NCBI RefSeq assembly: GCF_020532605.1
Contig: NZ_JAJATW010000018.1
Coordinates: 1 to 64,000, forward strand
Length of the DNA stretch: 64,000 bases
Reading direction: 5' to 3'
Origin: Marinomonas algarum
GTDB lineage: Bacteria; Pseudomonadota; Gammaproteobacteria; Pseudomonadales; Marinomonadaceae
The notes below the pieces were generated by a model that ran no database searches, was not told where the DNA came from, and saw only the letters and a list, made by a program, of their open reading frames with translations. Of the stretch, positions 46,401 through 54,458 are shown piece by piece. Every line of letters begins with the position of its first letter. Position 1 is the first letter of the stretch. The translations under genes were made by a program, and so were the position numbers.

Positions 46401-46708
46401 TTGTGGCGACAGAAGGTACGGCCAAATACTTGTCTGAGCGCGGTGTCGAAGTGCGTAAGGTCAATAAAGTAAACGAAGGCCGTCCACACATCGTTGATAT
46501 GATGAAAAATGGTGAAATTGACTACATCATTAACACCACATCGGGCACACAGGCCATCACAGATTCTTCTTTGATCCGTCGTACAGCTTTACAGCGTAAG
46601 GTTTGTTACACTACGACATTGGCTGGTGCTGAAGCAACGAGTATGGCGATTAGCCTAACAGGTGAAACCAAAGTTAGAAGACTGCAAGATTTGCACTTGG
46701 GGAAATAA
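43493..46708 (+). CDS. carB: Carbamoyl-phosphate synthase large subunit
   Basis: This 1071-residue subunit contains two homologous ATP-grasp halves, about 1-550 and 550-935, and a regulatory MGS-like domain at 936-1071. Repeated signatures are [18 protein letters not shown] and [32 protein letters not shown] and [16 protein letters not shown], and [20 protein letters not shown] and [20 protein letters not shown]. Together with carA it makes carbamoyl phosphate. Its stop overlaps the greA start (TAATG). Codon use is strongly selected, as expected for high expression. Confidence 0.98.
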   Translation: MPKRTDIKSVLILGAGPIVIGQACEFDYSGAQACKALREEGFRVILVNSNPATIMTDPVMADATYIEPIEWQTVEKIIEKERPDAVLPTMGGQTALNCALDLERHGVLEKYNVEMIGATADAIDKAEDRNRFDQAMKAIGLECPRAGIAHSMEEALKVQSELGFPCIIRPSFTMGGTGGGIAYNMEEFEEICTRGLDLSPTNELLIDESLIGWKEYEMEVVRDKKDNCIIVCAIENFDAMGVHTGDSITVAPAQTLTDKEYQIMRNASLAVLREIGVETGGSNVQFGMDPKTGRLVVIEMNPRVSRSSALASKATGFPIAKIAAKLAIGYTLDELQNDITGGQTPASFEPAIDYVVTKIPRFTFEKFPTANDRLTTQMKSVGEVMAIGRTFQESLQKALRGLEVGADGFNPQLDFSEENSKEKLAYELQTPGSDRIWYIGDAFRSGMTVDELYAATGVDHWFLVQIEDLIKEELALADKGLVDLTYDVIRRLKRKGFSDSRLASLLSVTEKSMRERRYLMNVHPVYKRVDTCAAEFATNTAYMYSTYEEECEAAPTDREKVIILGGGPNRIGQGIEFDYCCVHAALGLREDGYETIMVNCNPETVSTDYDTSDRLYFEPVTLEDVLEIVRKEKPTGVIVQFGGQTPLKIARALQNEGVPIIGTTPESIDRAEDRERFQSMIQRLGYKQPHNATVRSVEQAAAKAAVIGYPLVVRPSYVLGGRAMEIVYNEKELMRYMTTAVKVSNDSPVLLDHFLNAAIEIDIDCVSDGHQVVIGGIMQHIEQAGVHSGDSACSLPPYSLSQEVQDDIREMIKNMALELGVIGLMNTQLAVQDGEIYVIEVNPRASRTVPFVSKCIGRSLAQIAALVMAGKTLEELGFTKEIIPSYYSVKEAVFPFNKFQGVDPILGPEMKSTGEVMGVGDTFAEAFGKAMLGGGTVLPTSGCAFISVRDMDKEGAVGVASRLAELGFAIVATEGTAKYLSERGVEVRKVNKVNEGRPHIVDMMKNGEIDYIINTTSGTQAITDSSLIRRTALQRKVCYTTTLAGAEATSMAISLTGETKVRRLQDLHLGK

Positions 46709-47184
46709 TGAAAAAAGTACCAATGACAGTAGAAGGTGAAGCGCGTCTTAGAGAAGAGCTAAATCACTTGAAAACTGTTGTCCGTCCTCGCGTGATTGCC
46801 GACATTGCAACCGCGCGCGAGCATGGCGACTTAAAAGAAAACGCAGAGTATCACGCCGCCCGTGAAGAGCAGGGGTTTGCTGAAGGTCGTATTAAAGAGA
46901 TCGAAGGCAAACTAGCGGATTCACAAGTGATCGACGTCAAAGCTTTACCGGCAACCGGTAAGGTGATCTTTGGTACCACAGTGACCTTGTACAATGTGGA
47001 TACAGAAGAGACGGTGACTTATCGCATCGTTGGTGATGATGAAGCGGATGTGAAAGCGAAGAAAATCTCCTACGCATCGCCTATCGCTAAAGCGATTATT
47101 GGTAAAGAAGAAGGCGATGAAGTCGCTATTCAAGTACCAAGTGGTGAAGTGGTTTACGAGATCGAAAAAGTCGAATATCTCTAA
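46708..47184 (+). CDS. greA: Transcription elongation factor GreA
   Basis: This 158-residue factor rescues backtracked RNA polymerase by stimulating transcript cleavage. The N-terminal coiled coil (about 1-75) ends in a loop with the acidic pair in [17 protein letters not shown], followed by the C-terminal FKBP-like domain ([36 protein letters not shown]). It overlaps the carB stop by one base, and the carA-carB-greA order is common in gammaproteobacteria. An intrinsic terminator follows. Confidence 0.97.
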   Translation: MKKVPMTVEGEARLREELNHLKTVVRPRVIADIATAREHGDLKENAEYHAAREEQGFAEGRIKEIEGKLADSQVIDVKALPATGKVIFGTTVTLYNVDTEETVTYRIVGDDEADVKAKKISYASPIAKAIIGKEEGDEVAIQVPSGEVVYEIEKVEYL

Positions 47185-47215
47185 TACACAACGTTAGAAA
47201 GCTTTGGCATTTTAA

Positions 47216-47243
47216 GAGCCACGATGTAAATGCATTGTGGCTT
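47216..47243 (+). terminator. Intrinsic terminator after greA
   Basis: A GCCACGATG/CATTGTGGC stem with one mismatch and a TAAATG loop is followed by a long T-run (TTTTTT). Confidence 0.8.
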
Positions 47244-47332
47244 TTTTGTTTTTGCGGCACCCTGTTGTGAAATGTGTATAAATACAGATGTTATCAACAT
47301 GAATATTTAACGTAATTTAAAAAGGATGTTTT

Positions 47333-48346
47333 ATGGTTAGCCGAATTTTGTTATCAGACTCTTATGACCCTTATTTTAATCTTGCGGTGGAAGATTGTAT
47401 TTTTCGTTCTATGTCACCCAATCAGCGGGTACTTTTTTTATGGCGTAATCAAGATACTGTGGTCATCGGTCGTTCACAGAATCCATGGAAAGAATGCAAT
47501 ATAGCGAAGATGGAGCAGGAGAACATTTCCTTGGCTCGCCGACAAAGTGGCGGTGGTGCGGTATTCCACGATCTCGGTAATACCAACTTTACCTTTATGG
47601 CAGGCAAGCCCGGTTACAGTAAGGAAGTGTCGACAGATATTGTGCTGCAAGGCCTTAAAAGCCTAGGGATTGACGGTTATGCCAACGGTCGTAATGACTT
47701 GGTCGTCGGAGAAGGTGATAGCATGCGCAAGTTTTCAGGCTCCGCTTATAAAGAAACCAAAGATCGAGGTTTTCATCATGGCACCTTGTTGTTAAGTGCC
47801 GATTTAAGTCGCTTAGCAAACTACCTCAATCCTGACCCCAAAAAATTGCAATCAAAAGGCATCAGTTCAGTGCGCTCAAGAGTGATGAATCTGGAAGAGG
47901 TCTCTTCTGATATCGACCACGATACTGTGTGTGAAGCTATTATTGATGCATTTTGTGATTACTATGGTCAAACACCCACTATAGAAACTATCTCGCCAGA
48001 AGCGTTACCAGATTTACCGGGTTTTGTGGATAAGTTCTCTGAACAGAGCAGTTGGGAATGGAACTATGGTAAATCCCCTCAGTTTACCCATACTCTGGAT
48101 GAGCGTTTTAAGTGGGGGGGCGTTGAGGTGCATTTGGATCTGAAAAATGCTCAGATCATCGCCGCAAAAACCTTCACTGACAGCTTATATCCCGACCCAA
48201 TTGAACAACTTGCCGAGCGTTTGGTTGGCGTCGCTTATCGTTCTGATGCCATCAGTGAATGTCTCGACGCTTTAATAAACGACTTTCCTGAACAGACAAC
48301 GGAACTGCAAGAGCTCAAGTACTGGTTGGTGAAAGCGGTTTCTTAG
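47333..48346 (+). CDS. lplA: Lipoate-protein ligase A
   Basis: This 337-residue enzyme activates lipoate with ATP and attaches it to 2-oxoacid dehydrogenase and glycine cleavage proteins. Motifs are [54 protein letters not shown] (catalytic core) and [21 protein letters not shown]. The full length includes the C-terminal accessory domain (about 245-337). AAAAGGAT lies before the ATG. It stands alone with greA upstream and pgi converging from the other side. Confidence 0.95.
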   Translation: MVSRILLSDSYDPYFNLAVEDCIFRSMSPNQRVLFLWRNQDTVVIGRSQNPWKECNIAKMEQENISLARRQSGGGAVFHDLGNTNFTFMAGKPGYSKEVSTDIVLQGLKSLGIDGYANGRNDLVVGEGDSMRKFSGSAYKETKDRGFHHGTLLLSADLSRLANYLNPDPKKLQSKGISSVRSRVMNLEEVSSDIDHDTVCEAIIDAFCDYYGQTPTIETISPEALPDLPGFVDKFSEQSSWEWNYGKSPQFTHTLDERFKWGGVEVHLDLKNAQIIAAKTFTDSLYPDPIEQLAERLVGVAYRSDAISECLDALINDFPEQTTELQELKYWLVKAVS

Positions 48347-48503
48347 TCGTCATAACGAATTAAAAAGCGTTTGAGCCGAATAAACGACTTAATCGGCTTA
48401 TACTCACATAATAAATGAAAACTTTGTTTTCAACGGCAGATTACGGTCGTTCCTCCCTCATCGTGCCCTACTATTTTTGGTAGAAGAGTGAGTAGAGACA
48501 AAC

Positions 48504-48531
48504 AAAAACACCAGCCGAGGCTGGTGTTTTT
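48504..48531. terminator. Bidirectional terminator between lplA and pgi
   Basis: The stem ACACCAGC/GCTGGTGT has a CGAG loop and runs of A on the left and T on the right, so it can terminate both the pgi operon (26 bases past its stop) and lplA. Confidence 0.85.
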
Positions 48532-48556
48532 AGTTCAATGTAAGGAAGTTAGTTGT

Positions 48557-50203
48557 TTAAGACTGTGCTTTCTTGAACGCGTCGATTAGGGCTTGGGTTG
48601 AAGCATCCAATGCGCTGTTATCGCTGTCGCTAACAAGGCGATTGAAGATGTCGGTTCCCAGTACTTTACCCAATTCCACACCCCATTGATCAAATGAATT
48701 GATGCCCCAGATGGTACCTTGTACAAAAGTACGATGCTCGTATAGAGCAATTAAGGCGCCAACGGTGGCTGGTGTCATTTTGTCGGTCAGCAAGGTGTTG
48801 CTCGGGCGATTGCCCTTGATGACTTTGTGAGGGGCAATTTTGGCAACTTGTTCATCGGTAGCACCCGCATCACGTAACTCTTTCTCCGCTTGTTCTAGTG
48901 TTTTGCCGACCATTAAAGCTTGTGACTGGCTTAAGCAGTTGGCGAACAATTGAGCATGGTGGTCACCAATCGGATTGTGAGATGCTAGAGGTGCAATAAA
49001 ATCTACCGGAACAAGGCGTGTGCCCTGATGCAATAACTGATGGTAAGCATGTTGGCCATTTGTACCAGCGCCACCCCAGATAATGGGGCCCGTATCGGTT
49101 TCGACGCCGTCGCCATTCAACAGATTCGCTTTGCCGTTACTTTCCATGTCGAGCTGCTGAATGTGAGCAGGCATGGCACGTAGGTAATGGTCATAAGGAA
49201 TCAAGGCGTGAGTTTGCGCGTTGTGGAAGTTAATGTACCACACGCCCAATGCACCCATGATGACAGGCAAATTTTCTTCAAAGGGTGCCGAACGGAAGTG
49301 CTCGTCCATTTGATGTGCACCATCCAATAAAGCGTAGAAATTGTCCATGCCCACGGCAATGGCGACGGGCAAACCAATGGCAGACCAAAGAGAATAGCGT
49401 CCGCCTACCCAGTCCCACATCGGGAAGATGTTTTCTTCTGCCATACCGAAATCAACGGCTTTTTTAACGTTTGAGCTGACAGCGGCAAAGTGTTGACGAA
49501 TACCCGATTCTGAGCCACCGTTACGAAGAAACCAATCTCGTGCGGCGTTTGCGTTGGATAAGGTTTCTAAGGTACCAAAGGTTTTGGAAGAGACGATAAA
49601 CAGGGTCGTTTCAGCATTCAGTTGTTTCAGCTTACCCGTGATGTCAGAGCCATCGATGTTGGCAACGAGGTGAACCTTAATGTCGTCATTTTTATAAGGC
49701 GTTAAGGCTTCTGCAACGACTTTTGGTCCAAGGTAAGAGCCACCGATACCAATTGATACCACATCGGTAATGGTTTTCCCGGTATGGCCTTTCCAATCAC
49801 CGTTATGTAATTGCGCAACAAACTGTTCCATTTGTTTTAGCGTCGAGCGAACTTCCGCTAACACGTTCACACCGTCTACTATTAAGGTGTCCTGTGCATG
49901 GCTTGCACGTAGGGCAACGTGTAATACAGAACGATCTTCTGTGTTGTTAATGTGTGCACCACTGAACATACCCTCAATGGCGTTTTCTAATCCTGATGCT
50001 TTTGCAAGTTCAGTGAGTAGCGAGAAGGTTTTTTCATTAGCGCGGTTTTTAGAATAATCTAATGTCCAACCGGCGGCATTTACGCTGTATTTTTGTGCGC
50101 GCTGAGCGTCTTCTTTAAACAAAGATGCCATCTTAACCGCTGACATATCTTTTTGGTGTTGTGTCAATGCTTGCCAGGCGTTCAATGTGGTAGGTGAGTG
50201 CAT
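48557..50203 (-). CDS. pgi: Glucose-6-phosphate isomerase
   Basis: This 548-residue cytoplasmic enzyme interconverts glucose-6-phosphate and fructose-6-phosphate. Family signatures are seen as [16 protein letters not shown] (about 148-163), [39 protein letters not shown] and [18 protein letters not shown]. Catalytic Glu and Lys are within [19 protein letters not shown] and the final helix (QWGVELGK). It is the last gene of the pcnB-folK-panB-panC-pgi cluster, 27 bases after panC. Confidence 0.97.
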   Translation of the reverse strand: MHSPTTLNAWQALTQHQKDMSAVKMASLFKEDAQRAQKYSVNAAGWTLDYSKNRANEKTFSLLTELAKASGLENAIEGMFSGAHINNTEDRSVLHVALRASHAQDTLIVDGVNVLAEVRSTLKQMEQFVAQLHNGDWKGHTGKTITDVVSIGIGGSYLGPKVVAEALTPYKNDDIKVHLVANIDGSDITGKLKQLNAETTLFIVSSKTFGTLETLSNANAARDWFLRNGGSESGIRQHFAAVSSNVKKAVDFGMAEENIFPMWDWVGGRYSLWSAIGLPVAIAVGMDNFYALLDGAHQMDEHFRSAPFEENLPVIMGALGVWYINFHNAQTHALIPYDHYLRAMPAHIQQLDMESNGKANLLNGDGVETDTGPIIWGGAGTNGQHAYHQLLHQGTRLVPVDFIAPLASHNPIGDHHAQLFANCLSQSQALMVGKTLEQAEKELRDAGATDEQVAKIAPHKVIKGNRPSNTLLTDKMTPATVGALIALYEHRTFVQGTIWGINSFDQWGVELGKVLGTDIFNRLVSDSDNSALDASTQALIDAFKKAQS

Positions 50204-50230
50204 TACAATATCCTTGAGTCTAAAAGTGAA

Positions 50231-51082
50231 TTAGGCCCGTTCAATGCGAATGTTGTCGATTAAACGGGCGTTGCCTAGGTAAGCCGCAGCCAAAACCACT
50301 AGGCTTTTTTCTTCTTCTGACGGTGTTTGTAAGTTGTCTTGTGCGCGTATTTCAAAATAATCACGACGGAAGCCCACCGCTTCAAGCTTCTGTTGAGCTT
50401 GTTCACGAATGTCCTCATGACTCGCACGACCTGTTAAAAGCGCCTCTTTCGCCCATAACAGAGTTTGATACATTGCGGGAGCAATGCGTCTTTCTTCTTC
50501 GGTTAAGTAACCATTACGTGAACTCATAGCAAGACCGTCGTCGTTGCGTGCCGTATCGATACCGATAATACGTACGTTAGAACTGAGGTCACGAACCATG
50601 TCTTCAATAACTTTCAATTGCTGGAAATCTTTGTTGCCAAAGATGGCACAGTCTGGCTGAACAATGTTAAACAATTTTGTCACGACGGTTGCAACGCCAA
50701 CAAAATGACCGGGGCGCGAAGCACCACACAAGATGTCAGACAAGCCGACGACTTCAATTTGTGTTTGGCTACGCTTGCCATTCGGGTACATTTCCAATGC
50801 ATCAGGAGCAAACAGGTAATGGCAACCATTGGCCTCTAACAGTCGTTGATCTTCTGCTAGGGTTTTTGGATAGCGCTCTAAATCTTCGTTCGCTGAAAAC
50901 TGCATTGGGTTCACAAAAATAGAAGAAACAACCACATCGCCTTCTTCCACCGCACGGCGAATGAGGGACATGTGGCCATCATGTAGGTTTCCCATTGTGG
51001 GAACGAAAACAATGCTTTTGTCTTTTAGGCGTTCAATTTTTAACGCAGTACGAAGTTCGGCAACCGTGTGAAAAGTGTTCAT
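50231..51082 (-). CDS. panC: Pantothenate synthetase (pantoate-beta-alanine ligase)
   Basis: This 283-residue enzyme joins pantoate and beta-alanine with ATP. The HIGH-type motif appears as MGNLHDGHMSLIRRA (about 31-44), followed by SIFVNPMQFSANEDLERYPKTL, FGNKDFQQLKVIEDMVRDL and the KMSKS-like SSRNGYLTEEE. Its start codon overlaps the panB stop (TAATG), so the two pantothenate enzymes are coupled. Confidence 0.97.
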   Translation of the reverse strand: MNTFHTVAELRTALKIERLKDKSIVFVPTMGNLHDGHMSLIRRAVEEGDVVVSSIFVNPMQFSANEDLERYPKTLAEDQRLLEANGCHYLFAPDALEMYPNGKRSQTQIEVVGLSDILCGASRPGHFVGVATVVTKLFNIVQPDCAIFGNKDFQQLKVIEDMVRDLSSNVRIIGIDTARNDDGLAMSSRNGYLTEEERRIAPAMYQTLLWAKEALLTGRASHEDIREQAQQKLEAVGFRRDYFEIRAQDNLQTPSEEEKSLVVLAAAYLGNARLIDNIRIERA

Positions 51083-51906
51083 TATTTGAATCCGTGCTCT
51101 GGTCCAGGAAAGGTTGTTGCTTTAACGTCTGCGACATAGGCTTCAAACGCTTGCGTCACGTTGCGACCATCGGTCAAAAAGTTTTTTACAAATTTAGGTG
51201 TATGGCCGAGGTTAATACCGAGCATATCGTGCATCACTAAGACTTGCCCATCCGTATGATGGCCAGCACCAATACCAATCGTCGGAACAGGTACCGCGTC
51301 GGTCAAGGTCTTGCCTAATTCTGTTGGGATGCACTCATACAGTAAAATGTCTGCACCGGCCGCAACGAGATCAAGAGACTCTTGCAGCAACAAGTCAGCG
51401 GCGTCTTGGCCTTTGCCTTGAACCTTATAGCCACCAAGCTTATGCACAGACTGTGGGGTTAACCCGAGATGTGCACAAACAGGAATGCCACGTTGACTCA
51501 GCAGTTTGACGGTGTCTGCAAGCCAGCTGCCCCCTTCTAGTTTGACCATGTTGGCACCGGCTTGCATCAGCTTCGCGGCATTGTCGAGGGCTTGTTCTGG
51601 TTTGCTGTAACTCATAAACGACATATCCGCTAAGATAAATGCGTTGGTATTGCCACGCTTTACTGCCGCAGTGTGATAGCACATATCCTCAATCGTAACA
51701 GGCAGTGTGCTGTCCTGACCTTGAATTACCATGCCAAGCGAATCACCGACGAGTATTGTGTCTACCCCAGCGACATTCATTACATGGGTGAAAGAGGCAT
51801 CGTAGCTGGTTAAGCAGGTGATTTTCTCTTTATCCAATTTCATTTGATTGAGTGTGGAAAGAGTAACGGGTTTAGTGCGTTTTTTTTGTGAGCTATCTGA
51901 ATACAT
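51082..51906 (-). CDS. panB: 3-methyl-2-oxobutanoate hydroxymethyltransferase
   Basis: This 274-residue enzyme transfers a hydroxymethyl group from methylene-tetrahydrofolate to ketoisovalerate, the first pantothenate step. Signatures are CLTSYDASFTHVMNVAGVDTILVGDSLGMVIQGQDSTLPV (metal Asp residues) and VCAHLGLTPQSVHKLGGYKVQG. The N-terminal 20 residues are polar and slightly longer than in E. coli. It starts 4 bases after the folK stop and overlaps panC. Confidence 0.96.
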   Translation of the reverse strand: MYSDSSQKKRTKPVTLSTLNQMKLDKEKITCLTSYDASFTHVMNVAGVDTILVGDSLGMVIQGQDSTLPVTIEDMCYHTAAVKRGNTNAFILADMSFMSYSKPEQALDNAAKLMQAGANMVKLEGGSWLADTVKLLSQRGIPVCAHLGLTPQSVHKLGGYKVQGKGQDAADLLLQESLDLVAAGADILLYECIPTELGKTLTDAVPVPTIGIGAGHHTDGQVLVMHDMLGINLGHTPKFVKNFLTDGRNVTQAFEAYVADVKATTFPGPEHGFK

Positions 51907-51909
51907 AAT

Positions 51910-52395
51910 TTATTCTTCTTTGATAAAGACCAAATCACTGGTGTCAAGTTGCTGTAATTGCTCGTGGACCTTGTTGCCATTGGCAAGACATAAATTGGGC
52001 GCTAGGTCGTGTAAGGGTTTTATCACAAAACCACGCTCTAGCATAAAGGCATGGGGTACGACGAGCCTCGGTAACTGTAGAGTTTCTTGTCCGTACAATA
52101 ACAGATCTAAATCCAGTGTGCGTGGCCCCCAATGGCGTTCTCTTACTCGACGTTGTGCTTGTTCGATACTTTGTAGTAAATCGAGGAGATCCAATGGGGC
52201 AAGAGAGGTTTCAAATGATGCCACGGCATTGACATAATCCGGCTGGTCCTGAGGGCCAACCGGTTTGCTGCCATAAATAGAGGAAACACGAACATGATGG
52301 AGGTCTTCGTGCTGTCGCAGTGTGTCAATAGCGCGATCAAGTTGCTCGATAGGATTGTTAAGGTTACTACCAAGGCCAATATAAGCGTGTACCAC
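51910..52395 (-). CDS. folK: 6-hydroxymethyl-7,8-dihydropterin pyrophosphokinase
   Basis: This 161-residue folate enzyme transfers pyrophosphate from ATP to hydroxymethyldihydropterin. Signatures are YIGLGSNLNNPIEQLDRAI at the start and RVRERHWGPRTLDLDLLLYG, the HPPK motif with the two catalytic Asp residues (about 95-97). The gene lies 12 bases after pcnB in the conserved operon. Confidence 0.96.
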   Translation of the reverse strand: MVHAYIGLGSNLNNPIEQLDRAIDTLRQHEDLHHVRVSSIYGSKPVGPQDQPDYVNAVASFETSLAPLDLLDLLQSIEQAQRRVRERHWGPRTLDLDLLLYGQETLQLPRLVVPHAFMLERGFVIKPLHDLAPNLCLANGNKVHEQLQQLDTSDLVFIKEE

Positions 52396-52406
52396 AGCGC
52401 ATCCTC

Positions 52407-53864
52407 TTATTCGTTAGATGTGTCTCTTGTTGAAGTGTCCTGAGCGGTTTGTGACCCTTTGCCATTGCTTTTTCGACGACGACGCGGACGACGTTTCTTA
52501 GGGCCTTCTTTTTCGCTCGTACGATTGTCTATGCTTTTGATAAGATCTCTTTGTTCGTTTTCTGTGGCATGCTGGAACGTTTCCCACCAAGCGCCAAGGT
52601 CGTCCAGCTTGGTACCACTGAGTTCGCGAATCAATAAGAAATCAAACCCAGCACGGAAGCGCGGGTGTTCAAGTAGTAAGAAAGCGCGTTTGCCATAGCG
52701 TTTTGGCAAGCGATATTGCATGTCCCAAATTTCCCGCATTGGTGTAGAAAAGCGACGAGGAATGGCAGTGGAAGCCACTTGATTATCCAATACCATGTTC
52801 GCGGCCTGATGCAAGGCAGGTGTAGAAGGCATGCTTTGATTCTGGAACTCTTCTTGACGTAAACACACACTTGGCCAAAGCAATATGGCGTATAAAAAAT
52901 AAGGAGCAGTGGTTTTACCACTCTGAATGCGGTCGTCTGTATTTTTTAACCCCTGCAGAATAAATGCTTCAGGGTCGATGTCATCGCGTTTCCAACCGCT
53001 TTGCAATAGGGCTTCGGTATCAGGAAATAAGTAGCGAAACAAACCGTATTGACGCAGCAAGGCAAAGGTGGCGATACCGTTACCACTGCCAAGTAACTTA
53101 AGCACTTCGTCAAACAATCTTGCTGGTGGAATATGGTCTAACAGGTGCGCCATTTCTTTGATAGGGGCGGCGGTGTCTGCTTCTAATTCAAACCCCAGTT
53201 TGCCGGCAAAGCGAATAGCACGCAGCATACGGACAGGGTCTTCTTGATAGCGCTGACGGGCATCGCCAATCATGCGGATCTGTTTATTTTCGATGTCTTT
53301 TAGACCACCACAGTAGTCATGAATACTAAAGTCCTGCACATTGTAATAAAGTGCATTAAAGGTAAAGTCTCGACGCTCGGCGTCTTCTTCAATGTTGCCG
53401 TATACGTTGTCACGTAAAACGATACCATGGGCTGAGCGTGCGGAATCTTTGCCTTTTAATGAGGTATTGTGTGATGCTGCTTTTTCGTCTTGCGCGCTGT
53501 TGGCTCGAAATGTCGAAACCTCAATAATTTCTCGGCCAAAAGTAACGTGTACTAATTTGAAACGACGTCCAATGAGTCGAGAATTAGAGAAAATGCTGTG
53601 GACTTCTTCCGGCGTAGCGTTTGTCACCACATCAAAATCTTTGGGTTCCATGCCGATCAAGTGATCACGAACACAGCCACCGACTAAGAAGGCGTCATAG
53701 CCTGCACTGTTAAGGCGATAAAGAACTTTAACGGCATTAGGGCTTAAATTTTGACGAGATAAGCTGTGCTCGCTGCGAGGGATAATAATAGGGTAAGTCT
53801 GAGCCTTGGGTGAGGCGAGCAGAGAGGTAGCTTTACGTACCAAAGATTTTAATCCTGTAAGCAT
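52407..53864 (-). CDS. pcnB: Poly(A) polymerase I
   Basis: This 485-residue nucleotidyltransferase adds poly(A) tails that mark RNA for decay. The catalytic domain shows FLVGGCVRDHLIGMEPKDFDVVTNATPEEV (GG and DFD, about 55-85), RDFTFNALYYN and DPVRMLRAIRFAGKLGFELE, the RNA-binding helices. The C-terminal tail (about 450-485) is very Arg/Lys-rich (KKRRPRRRRKSNGKG), as is usual for PAP I. The N-terminal 35 residues are basic. A 590-base gap separates it from the sigma-54 activator upstream; in Pseudomonas this same gap contains crcZ. Confidence 0.95.
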   Translation of the reverse strand: MLTGLKSLVRKATSLLASPKAQTYPIIIPRSEHSLSRQNLSPNAVKVLYRLNSAGYDAFLVGGCVRDHLIGMEPKDFDVVTNATPEEVHSIFSNSRLIGRRFKLVHVTFGREIIEVSTFRANSAQDEKAASHNTSLKGKDSARSAHGIVLRDNVYGNIEEDAERRDFTFNALYYNVQDFSIHDYCGGLKDIENKQIRMIGDARQRYQEDPVRMLRAIRFAGKLGFELEADTAAPIKEMAHLLDHIPPARLFDEVLKLLGSGNGIATFALLRQYGLFRYLFPDTEALLQSGWKRDDIDPEAFILQGLKNTDDRIQSGKTTAPYFLYAILLWPSVCLRQEEFQNQSMPSTPALHQAANMVLDNQVASTAIPRRFSTPMREIWDMQYRLPKRYGKRAFLLLEHPRFRAGFDFLLIRELSGTKLDDLGAWWETFQHATENEQRDLIKSIDNRTSEKEGPKKRRPRRRRKSNGKGSQTAQDTSTRDTSNE

Positions 53865-54005
53865 TAGACAACAAATTTTAAAGTTAACAAAGATGACATT
53901 CTACACGTGATAAATAGAATTTACACGGGTAAAGAGATAGTGCAATTAGGTGTGGGTTTCAAGAAGCTGTTTTGTACTAGAGCACAAAAGAAGAGTATAA
54001 AATAT

Positions 54006-54046
54006 AAAGCGATTATTTATGACGTTGGAAATAAAATAATCGCTTT
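54006..54046 (-). terminator. Terminator-like hairpin ending the candidate small RNA
   Basis: A perfect 13-base inverted repeat (AAAGCGATTATTT with AAATAATCGCTTT, 15-base spacer) is followed on the minus strand by TATATTTTATAC. The 5' arm also pairs over 14 bases with 54171-54184, an alternative to this hairpin. Confidence 0.6.
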
Positions 54047-54193
54047 GGATACGTGAAGATATAAGTTCCGAAAACAAAGTGGGTGCTGCTTCTGCAGTTC
54101 TACTCAGGTTTTATTTTTATTATTGCATTGTTTTCATTGCCCGAAGGCTTAGATATCTAAAAAAATCAACTATCCAAAGCGATTTTCCATCCA

Positions 54194-54228
54194 TGGCCTC
54201 AAATTTTTATTTTTATTTGAAGAGGCCA
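54194..54228 (-). repeat. Hairpin with A-rich loop inside the candidate small RNA
   Basis: On the minus strand TGGCC and TCAAAT pair with ATTTGA and GGCCA (11 pairs, 3-base bulge), leaving the loop AAAAATAAAA. A second hairpin with an A-rich 17-base loop lies just upstream at 54233-54263 (stem GTTCTTA/TAAGAAC). Such loops are typical of Hfq-titrating RNAs. Confidence 0.65.
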
Positions 54229-54327
54229 CGGTGTTCTTAGTTATTATTTTTGTTTTTAAGAACCTACATACGACGATTAACTTATTTTTATTCTTGGTCA
54301 ATCTTCTTATCGTTGTGATTTATATAA

Positions 54328-54343
54328 GGCATTTGTTGTGCCA
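54328..54343 (-). promoter_or_regulatory. Sigma-54 promoter of the candidate small RNA
   Basis: TGGCACAACAAATGCC on the minus strand has GG and GC with the exact spacing of -24/-12 promoters (TGGCAC-N5-xTGC). The predicted transcription start is near 54317. Confidence 0.75.
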
Positions 54344-54438
54344 AAAATCATAAGTTGCTGTTTTACTAGGTTTTTTGTCAAATTGCATACACTTTTCTTG
54401 CGAAATGCTTCTCTGTTTTTGGGTATTTTGGTATCAAG

Positions 54439-54458
54439 TGTTACTTTTTATTTGTTAC
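54439..54458 (-). promoter_or_regulatory. Two GTAACA sites: possible activator binding sites
   Basis: On the minus strand GTAACA occurs at 54458-54453 (overlapping the activator's stop codon) and at 54444-54439, with 14 bases between equivalent positions. TGTTAC/GTAACA is, as I recall, the half-site for CbrB at the crcZ promoter. Their centre is about 130 bases upstream of the predicted start, typical for a sigma-54 enhancer. Confidence 0.5.

Larger units (their letters stand above)
53995..54317 (-). ncRNA. Candidate CrcZ-like small RNA (Hfq/Crc titrating type)
   Basis: This candidate lies between a sigma-54 activator and pcnB, the position of CrcZ in Pseudomonas, and on the strand of both genes. 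A consensus-spaced sigma-54 promoter at 54343-54328 predicts a start near 54317; a 13-base stem ending at 54006 predicts an end near 53995, giving about 320 bases. The strand carries several AAnAAnAA-type motifs, two of them in hairpin loops: AAAACAAAAATAATAAC between GTTCTTA and TAAGAAC, and AAAAATAAAA capping a TGGCC/TCAAAT stem. CrcZ uses such A-rich motifs to hold Hfq and Crc. No reading frame in the region looks protein-like. This is an inference from sequence and synteny. Confidence 0.6.

Noticed and set aside
44120-46491. Long frames opposite carB (up to 244 residues)
   Set aside because: They are shadows of strongly biased codon use in carB, with Arg/His/Thr-rich nonsense composition.
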